Shown here: piece after piece, positions 6,960-9,691 of the stretch | Numbering within the stretch: position 1 is the stretch's first letter | How the letters are laid out: every line of letters begins with the position of its first letter | NCBI GenBank assembly: GCA_050736615.1 | Contig: JBOHWL010000239.1 | Coordinates: forward strand, 1 to 9,691 | DNA: 9,691 bases | DNA from: JBOHWJ01 sp050736615 | GTDB taxonomy: Bacteria > Desulfobacterota > Binatia > Binatales > Binataceae | Reading direction: 5' to 3' | Position numbers and translations under genes: made by a program | Notes under the pieces: generated by a model | What the model was told of the DNA's origin: nothing | Seen by the model: only the letters and a program-made list of their open reading frames with translations | Databases searched by the model: none

Positions 6960-8582
6960 TTAACCTCCCGGAAACGATTCAGTCGGCCGCTCTAGTGCGC
7001 GCTCGACCGTCAGTGCCGCCGCCTCGATTTCCGTGGTCTCGACCGTCACACGCGAGTCCGGCGTCAGTTCGTCAAAAGACTCAAAGTCGTGGCGCTGGCG
7101 CAGATAAACGGCCGCATTCGCATCCGAAAGTTCGCCGCCGCGGCGTTCGCGTTCGTCCAACCGCCGGATGATTTCGCGTTCCTCCGCGCGGCATTCAACG
7201 AACAGTATCCGGGCGCCGATGCTCGTCGCGAGTTCGGTTACGGCGCGGCGTTCCGCTTTATTCCTGAAGGTGGCGTCCAGTATCACACTGTCGCCCTCCG
7301 TGAGCCGCCGACGCGCCTGCGCGAGCATTGCGTCGTAAGTGCGGCGATTGAAATCTTCGCTGTATAGTCCGCGCCCGTATGCGCCAATTTCCGGGCTTTC
7401 CGAACTTGGCAATATCTTGCGGATACGATCGGAACTGATCACGGGGAGTGCCAGACGGCGCGAAAGTGCGGCCGCCAATGTTGATTTGCCCGTACCGGAT
7501 AAGCCGCAAATCACCAGCGCGTATTTGTTTCCCGACTGACACGCATACGCGCGGGCCAGGGCGAAGTATTGCCGGGCCGCCGCCCGCGCCTGCTCACGCT
7601 CCGCCGCGGGTACTTCGCGTTCCAGGGCGCGGATGCTCTCGACCTTGGCGCGCACCGCGGCGCGATAACATTTATAAAACGGCAGCATGCGGCGAAGCTC
7701 GTCGTCATGACCGGTTGCATAGGCCCCGACCAACTCGCGGCTCAATTCCGACGCGCCCAGACGGTCGAGATCCATCGCCAGAAAACCGAGGTCGCAGGCG
7801 ACGTCCGCATACCGCAGGGCTTCGCTGAACTCAACGCAATCGAACACCAGGATGGTGCCGTCGATCATGCATACATGCTCGCAACGCAGATCACCGTGGC
7901 CCTCGCGTACGCACCCCTCGCGCGCGCGCCGCGCCATCATTTTCCAATGCGCCGCGACAAATTCGCGATTGCGATTCGATAGCAGCGTCAAGTCCGCCGC
8001 CTCGCAGGTGAACCCGACGAAGCGTTCGCATTCCTCCAGATTCCCCGCAACCATCTTCCAGGCCGCCGCGGGTGAGCCGTATTTAACCCCCAGGGCGGCC
8101 GCCGCCTCCGCGTGAAACGCCACCAGCCGCCGCGCTATCGCACGCAGGTCGGCGACGCTGGCGAGACCCGCCCTGACGAGTTGCTCCAGCATGCGATCGT
8201 CCGGCAGGCGTCGCATCTTGACTGCGAATTCAACCGGCGCGGCGTCAACCGTGCCAGACTCGTCCAGCGCAAAGCCGTTCCGTGTCCGGATAATCGGGAT
8301 CACCGCCAGATAGGTGTCGGGCGCGAGGCGGCGGTTCAGTCGCAGCTCTTCATGGCAAAGCACGCGCCGTTTTTGCAAACTGCTGCAATCGACAAACGGA
8401 AACCGCACCGCCTTCTTGATCTTGTAAACGTAATCACCGGCGAGAAACACATACGACAGATGGGTCTGACGCAGCTCGACCGCTGCCGGACGCACGGGGT
8501 AAAACTCCGGCTGTTTCATCGCATCGATTAGCGAGAGCGCGGGGGGCGCGGCCTGATTGCGGGATTTCACCGGTCTGGGCAT
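6960..8582 (-). CDS. Two-domain protein: aminoglycoside-phosphotransferase-like domain fused to P-loop kinase-like ATPase
   Basis: This 540-residue soluble protein matches the COG2187-plus-COG0645 architecture. The N-terminal half is kinase-like: LSYVFLAGDYVYKIKKAV (Lys-rich nucleotide lobe, residues 43-59), the catalytic loop GHGDLRCEHVC (His229-Gly-Asp231) and the metal-site region VFDCVEFSEALRYAD (Asp248). The C-terminal half has a Walker A motif, GLSGTGKST (360-368), with LILDATF-type chemistry represented by ILDATFRNKAER (434-445), as in zeta-toxin and gluconate-kinase-like P-loop kinases. The family is common in bacteria and its substrate is, to my knowledge, unestablished. Similarity to the aminoglycoside fold is not evidence of drug resistance. 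The ATG at 8580-8582 is preferred over the ATG at 8519 because family members keep the LIDAMKQPEFYP-like segment, although no clear ribosome site precedes it. It has its own likely promoter and is divergent from the rhodanese gene. Confidence 0.9.
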   Translation of the reverse strand: MPRPVKSRNQAAPPALSLIDAMKQPEFYPVRPAAVELRQTHLSYVFLAGDYVYKIKKAVRFPFVDCSSLQKRRVLCHEELRLNRRLAPDTYLAVIPIIRTRNGFALDESGTVDAAPVEFAVKMRRLPDDRMLEQLVRAGLASVADLRAIARRLVAFHAEAAAALGVKYGSPAAAWKMVAGNLEECERFVGFTCEAADLTLLSNRNREFVAAHWKMMARRAREGCVREGHGDLRCEHVCMIDGTILVFDCVEFSEALRYADVACDLGFLAMDLDRLGASELSRELVGAYATGHDDELRRMLPFYKCYRAAVRAKVESIRALEREVPAAEREQARAAARQYFALARAYACQSGNKYALVICGLSGTGKSTLAAALSRRLALPVISSDRIRKILPSSESPEIGAYGRGLYSEDFNRRTYDAMLAQARRRLTEGDSVILDATFRNKAERRAVTELATSIGARILFVECRAEEREIIRRLDERERRGGELSDANAAVYLRQRHDFESFDELTPDSRVTVETTEIEAAALTVERALERPTESFPGG

Positions 8583-8624
8583 GGGAAATTGCTGCGTGCT
8601 GCCCTAAGCGATCGAGCCCGCATA

Positions 8625-8667
8625 ACGGCAACGTTTCGGCATCATAGCACGCGCACGCCGTTGCGGT
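8625..8667 (-). promoter_or_regulatory. Candidate extended -10 promoter of the kinase-like gene, flanked by an imperfect inverted repeat
   Basis: On the minus strand TGCTATGAT (8641-8649) is an extended -10 element, with TATGAT 5 of 6 to consensus. No good -35 box is seen at 16-18 nt. It would start transcription roughly 50 nt before the ATG at 8582. ACGGCAACGT (8625-8634) and CCGTTGCGGT (8658-8667) are inverted at 8 of 10 positions and flank the element, so a regulator could bind there. That is speculative. The rest of the 193-nt divergent spacer (8583-8775) shows no gene, and no convincing plus-strand promoter for the rhodanese gene was found. Confidence 0.35.
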
Positions 8668-8775
8668 CTGGCCCGCGCCATCATGATGAGCGCCGAGACT
8701 CGAAACCGCATTGAGCATCGTGGCCCGGCGAAGCGCCTTGCGTGAGGGGCGGAGGGTGGTTAGGTTTCGCTCGCT

Positions 8776-9612
8776 ATGAACTGGGAGATGGATACCGCCC
8801 TGGCGACCATTGTGTCGGCCATCGCCGTGGCCGCCAGCGCGGCTTTCGTAGTGGTGCAACTGCGCCAGGCGGCGCGTGACCGCTACTTCGCGATTACCGC
8901 GCATCTGTTCGAAATCTGGCAGAGTACCGAGTTCCAGGAAGACCATCTATTCATTCTGCACAAACTGCCGGCCGCGAATTGGGAAGACTTCGTCAAGGGC
9001 GGCCGTGGTGAACGCGCCGAGCGCGCGCTTCATCGCGTGGGCGGCTTTTATGATCGGGTCGGCAATCTTATCCGCAACGGCTTGATTCGGCAGGATGATA
9101 TCCTGCCCACCGTGGGCGGCTTCGCGATCGCCGTATGGCAGCGGATCGAGCCGATCGTGCGGGAGTTGCGGATGCGTGAAAACGCGTTTCTCTTCCAGAA
9201 TTATGAGACGGTGCTGCCGAATTGCCGCGAATGCTATGTGCCAAACGCCACCGATATCGCGACCCCGCGCTTCGAGGAACCCGAACGCGTCACTCCCGCA
9301 GCGGCCCGGCGGCTGATTGACAGCAACGACACGCTGGTGCTAGACGTCAGCAAAACATCCGGCGACACCCACATCAAAGGTGCCGTCCGCACTGAGCCTA
9401 ACGATCTCACCGGATGGCTGACGGTGGTGGACGGCAAGGATGTCCTCACCTATTGCACCTGACAGCATGAAGCCAGCAGCGCCCGTGCGGCGCGCCTCCT
9501 CAAAGCCTCGGGTATAAAATCGGTCAAGGTGCTGTTGGGCGGCTTCGATGCCTGGCGCCAGGCCGGCTACCCGCTAGATCGATTCCGGGATTCCTCGCTA
9601 CGCTCGGAATGA
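8776..9612 (+). CDS. Membrane-anchored rhodanese-domain protein with in-frame TGA, candidate selenoprotein
   Basis: The frame runs from ATG 8776 to TGA 9460-9462 (228 codons), then on for 49 codons to TGA 9610-9612. Read through, it gives 278 residues. Residues about 7-28 form a membrane helix. Residues about 30-155 are helical and loosely resemble DUF4760-type domains (weak recognition). Residues about 171-267 are a rhodanese domain: VTPAAARRLI, LVLDVSKTSGDTHIKGAV, VLTYCT, then TGA, then QHEASSARAARLLKASGIKS and VKVLLGGFDAWRQAGYPL. The domain needs the part after TGA to be complete, with the LLGGFDAW signature intact. Catalytic Cys227 is in YCT. The TGA at codon 229 aligns with the second Cys of the YCxCPxEASSA motif in relatives, so it may encode selenocysteine (CxU). 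About 78 percent of the codons from 9463 to the end of the domain have G or C in third position, like coding DNA. The alternative is a nonsense mutation. The ATG at 8788 is a possible later start. Rhodaneses carry persulfide sulfur; the substrate is unknown. Confidence 0.72.
9476..9495 (+). promoter_or_regulatory. Candidate bacterial SECIS hairpin after the in-frame TGA
   Basis: GCGCC (9479-9483) pairs with GGCGC (9489-9493) around the 5-nt loop CGUGC (9484-9488). GC at 9476-9477 pairs with GC at 9494-9495 after a bulged A at 9478, giving 7 G-C pairs. The loop begins 21 nt after the TGA and has G at its second position. As I recall the bacterial SECIS model, the apical loop lies about 16-37 nt after UGA and has a G in its first two bases, so this fits. 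GC-rich coding DNA makes such hairpins common, so the support is modest. Confidence 0.4.
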
Positions 9613-9691
9613 CAAGCGAAACTTGTACCGAGCCCCCTCAGGAAGCTCTGCACAAGGAAATTCTGTCATTCTGAGCACAGCGAAGAATCCC
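9587..9691. repeat. Inverted-repeat element (REP/MITE-like) at the right edge
   Basis: The 28-nt left arm at 9587-9614 (starts GGGATTCCTCGCT, ends GGAATGACA) and the 28-nt right arm at 9664-9691 (starts TGTCATTCTGAGC, ends GAAGAATCCC) are inverted copies matching at 24 of 28 positions, separated by 49 nt. CTTGT and ACAAG inside the spacer extend the pairing slightly. I recognise the TGTCATTCTGAGC..GCGAAGAATCCC core as a sequence dispersed in many copies in diverse bacterial genomes. The transcript would fold into a long hairpin that could end or protect the rhodanese mRNA. The left arm overlaps the end of that reading frame and contains its final TGA. The window ends at the arm's edge, so the element may continue. 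Confidence 0.75.

Noticed and set aside
7862..7900. His instead of Asn after the HGD motif (HGDLRCEH) as a broken active site
   Set aside because: As I recall, members of this fused family normally have HGDLRxEH here, so it is a family trait and not a defect.
7999..8002. Kinase-like gene as an aminoglycoside resistance determinant
   Set aside because: Only the fold is shared. The fusion to a P-loop kinase domain marks a separate family of unknown substrate.
9460..9462. TGA read as tryptophan or glycine by a variant genetic code
   Set aside because: Neighbouring genes have no other in-frame TGA, and the aligned residue in relatives is Cys, not Trp or Gly.
9489..9496. GGCGCGCC perfect 8-bp palindrome
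   Set aside because: It is a short GC-only palindrome inside coding DNA, expected by chance in this composition, and it is partly used in the candidate SECIS stem.
9460..9612. Rhodanese gene as a plain pseudogene or a frameshift
   Set aside because: Frameshift is excluded because the frame is continuous on both sides. A simple nonsense mutation is not excluded, but the exact match to a conserved Cys column and the intact downstream domain make Sec at least as likely.

Overview
The window is about 9.7 kb of GC-rich bacterial chromosome. It fits a diderm (Gram-negative) organism: there is a UB2H-type class A penicillin-binding protein, a signal-peptide-bearing HtrA protease, a secreted TPR protein with a long Pro/Ala/Ser linker, and an HtpX membrane protease. 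The DUF1844 protein and the interspersed repeat at the right edge suggest an uncultivated lineage of the old deltaproteobacterial grade, or Binatota, Acidobacteriota or NC10-like bacteria. That placement is an inference with low confidence. No RNA gene, CRISPR array, transposase or phage gene was seen.

Layout. Positions 1-107 (minus) hold the N-terminus of an ArsR-type regulator cut by the window edge, with an inverted repeat and a candidate promoter just upstream. Positions 325-6782 (minus) hold five co-directional genes, in transcription order htpX, a DUF1844 protein, an HtrA/DegQ protease, a PBP1b-like peptidoglycan synthase and a TPR protein. The gaps between the first four are 53 to 63 nt. 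The last two overlap in a TAATG stop/start. The set reads as an envelope maintenance cluster: two proteases for envelope quality control and a murein synthase with a probable secreted partner. Positions 6960-8582 (minus) hold a two-domain phosphotransferase-like/P-loop kinase-like protein, separated from htpX by 177 nt with a candidate htpX promoter.

The most interesting locus is the only plus-strand gene, 8776-9612. It encodes a membrane-anchored N-terminal domain followed by a rhodanese domain. An in-frame TGA at 9460-9462 interrupts the rhodanese active-site loop exactly where relatives (as I recall them) have the second cysteine of a YCxCPxEA motif. The frame stays open for 49 further codons that encode a textbook rhodanese C-terminus, and a GC-rich hairpin with G in its loop starts 13 nt after the TGA. 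I read this as a candidate selenocysteine-containing rhodanese (CxU active site). A recent nonsense mutation or base error is the main alternative. None of the six complete neighbours ends in TGA or contains an in-frame TGA, so wholesale recoding of TGA is unlikely. The gene ends inside an approximately 105-bp inverted-repeat element at the right edge, which supplies its final stop codon.
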